Shown here: positions 14,172 to 15,669 of the stretch, one piece after another | Layout of the letters: each line of letters begins with the position of its first letter | How positions within the stretch are numbered: the first letter of the stretch is position 1 | NCBI GenBank assembly: GCA_024230695.1 | Contig: JAAERC010000626.1 | Coordinates: forward strand, 1-15,669 | DNA length: 15,669 nucleotides | Source: Candidatus Zixiibacteriota bacterium | Lineage (GTDB): Bacteria; Zixibacteria; MSB-5A5; GN15; PGXB01 | Direction: 5' to 3' | Notes under the pieces: model-generated | Database searches by the model: none | Told to the model about the DNA's origin: nothing | The model's input: only the letters and a program-made list of their open reading frames with translations | Made by a program: the position numbers and the translations under genes

Positions 14172-15669
14172 TTATGATTTCTTAATAATAAAACGGGCAT
14201 CAACCGCTTTCGATTTTCCTTTTTTCGAACTTGCGATAAAAGGATTAATATCTATCTCAGAGAAGATATCAAAATCGGTAACAAGTTGGGATAATCTCAG
14301 AAGTGATTCCTTTAGTTTATTTATGTCAACCGACTCAGCTCCTCTTTGTCCCGTCAGCAATGGATATGTTTTTAGACCTTCCATCATCTCAGTAACATTA
14401 CCTTCATTAAGTGGATTTATCCTGAACGCGACATCTTTTAAAACCTCGACATAAATACCGCCAAGGCCAAACATAATTAGCGGGCCAAACGATGGATCAG
14501 TTGTCATACCGATAACAGTTTCTACACCACCGGTTATCATTTCTTGTACTGAAACCGAAAACCGTTCTTTGCCTTTTTTCTTGGCGACTTTTTTCTTTAA
14601 TGACATAAAAGTCGATTTGACTTCTTTGGCCGATCTGATGTCAATAACAACCGCGCCAACATCTGTTTTATGAAGAATCTGCGGTGTATTTATTTTAATC
14701 GCAACCGGATAACCTATTTCTTCAGCCGCTGTAACGGCCGCCTTTTCTGAATATGCTATCTTTCCCATTGCCGATGGAATCCCATAACTTGATAGAATCT
14801 CCAAGGCCGGTTCGCCGACAATCGCGTCATTGCCATTTTTTATAGCAGTTTTAACAATCTCATCAACCCGCTTTTTGTTCACCTTAAACGCTTTGAATTT
14901 GTATTTTGGACGTTCCAGCCATTGACGATAAATATCAATCTGTGAAAGCGCTTTGGCGATAGCCTCCGGAAAGATATAAACCGGAACACCCTGTGCTTTT
15001 AAATAATTTACTCCCTCGGAAGTTTTACCCGCTCCCATAAAACAGGCCAGAACAGTTTTTTTGGTGCCCTTAATTCCCTCATGAATCGATTTTGCGACTT
15101 CCAATTGATCGATTGTCACCGGCGGTACAAAAATCGGAATGATCGAATCGTAATTCTTGTCATTTTTTATTATCGATAACGCCTTTTGGAACGAATTTCC
15201 TCCCGCACCGGCAACCAGGTCAAGAGGATTATTTGCTTCGCCCAAACCAGATATTGTCTTTTTAAGTTTAGTCTTGGTTTCTCCTTTGTACGGTGCAACA
15301 TCCATCCCAAGATTAACCAGAGCATCGGTTGCCAGAAGTCCCGGTCCACCGGCATTACTAACTATTGCCACTCGGTTACCTTTTGGAATAGGCTGATTGG
15401 CCAGTGCCCGAGCCACATCAAAAAGTTCCTCGACCGATGACACCCTCATCACTCCGCACTGATCAAATAAAGCATCAACACCAACATCAAGTTCGGCCAA
15501 TGCACCAGTATGTGATGAAGCCGCAATTGCACCCTGACTGGTTCGACCCGATTTCACCGCCACAATCGGTTTATGACGAGAAATCCCGCGTGCAATTTTT
15601 GTAAATATTCTTGGATCACCAAAATTCTCAAGATAGAGGAGAATAACTTTGGTATCAGGATCATCTTTC
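14172..15669 (-). CDS. ADP-forming acyl-CoA (acetyl-CoA) synthetase, alpha-beta fusion (5' partial)
   Basis: This cytoplasmic enzyme conserves the energy of acetyl-CoA or other acyl-CoA as ATP (acyl-CoA + ADP + Pi to acid + CoA + ATP), typical of fermentative archaea and bacteria. The frame is open to the window edge, giving 498 visible residues to TAA at 14172; the N-terminal CoA-binding domain lies outside. The first visible part is the flavodoxin-like ligase domain with LLYLENFGDPR and GRTSQGAIAASSHTGALAE, whose His in SHTGA is the expected phospho-histidine. From about residue 270 follows an ATP-grasp domain with GYPVAIKINTPQILHKTDVG, VQEMI and FGLGGIYVEVLKDVAFRINPL. The C-terminus ends at the domain, without an acetyltransferase domain, which speaks against a Pat-type protein acetyltransferase with C-terminal GNAT; an N-terminal one cannot be excluded. 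It appears to head the minus-strand gene series. Confidence 0.88.
   Translation of the reverse strand, partial: KDDPDTKVILLYLENFGDPRIFTKIARGISRHKPIVAVKSGRTSQGAIAASSHTGALAELDVGVDALFDQCGVMRVSSVEELFDVARALANQPIPKGNRVAIVSNAGGPGLLATDALVNLGMDVAPYKGETKTKLKKTISGLGEANNPLDLVAGAGGNSFQKALSIIKNDKNYDSIIPIFVPPVTIDQLEVAKSIHEGIKGTKKTVLACFMGAGKTSEGVNYLKAQGVPVYIFPEAIAKALSQIDIYRQWLERPKYKFKAFKVNKKRVDEIVKTAIKNGNDAIVGEPALEILSSYGIPSAMGKIAYSEKAAVTAAEEIGYPVAIKINTPQILHKTDVGAVVIDIRSAKEVKSTFMSLKKKVAKKKGKERFSVSVQEMITGGVETVIGMTTDPSFGPLIMFGLGGIYVEVLKDVAFRINPLNEGNVTEMMEGLKTYPLLTGQRGAESVDINKLKESLLRLSQLVTDFDIFSEIDINPFIASSKKGKSKAVDARFIIKKS

Overview
The window looks like a chromosomal segment of an uncultured, diderm (LPS-type outer membrane) bacterium, moderately AT-rich (about 40% G+C by eye). 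bamA, ompH/skp, lpxD and lgt show the outer membrane. A phosphofructokinase with pyrophosphate-type residues and an ADP-forming acyl-CoA synthetase suggest an energy-thrifty, anaerobic or fermentative metabolism. The gene mix would fit a candidate phylum of the FCB group (Zixibacteria-like), but this is an impression and not a sequence-based classification.

Layout. (1) 1-3867, + strand: envelope-biogenesis operon bamA (5' end outside the window), ompH/skp, lpxD. (2) 3868-6819, - strand: pfp, a 500-base non-coding stretch, a lone AT-rich gene with a HEPN-like R-x4-H motif, a strong terminator, and ssb with a clear sigma70-type promoter. (3) 6977-10272, + strand: nadE-rsmI (1-base overlap), then lgt and an EamA transporter (1-base overlap). 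(4) 10335-15669, - strand: a closely packed series transcribed right to left: ADP-forming acyl-CoA synthetase (5' end outside the window), a two-helix membrane protein with a proline-rich tail, gltX, a 56-residue basic helical protein resembling the C-terminal arm of valyl-tRNA synthetase, a peroxiredoxin, and nadA.

The main discovery is the peroxiredoxin at 11484-11972. It is interrupted by one in-frame TGA that falls exactly on the peroxidatic cysteine of the PxxxTxxC motif (P48...T52-P-I-TGA55). Everything before and after the TGA is intact peroxiredoxin sequence in one frame, and a hairpin with bacterial-SECIS features starts 11-15 nt downstream. The gene is best read as a selenocysteine peroxiredoxin that a standard gene caller would split or truncate. 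The short gene before it, 5 nt upstream, is also easily missed because of its size.

NAD synthesis is represented twice, by nadA (quinolinate synthase, oxygen-sensitive Fe-S enzyme, directly downstream of the peroxiredoxin) and nadE. No rRNA, tRNA, CRISPR array or complete insertion sequence was seen.
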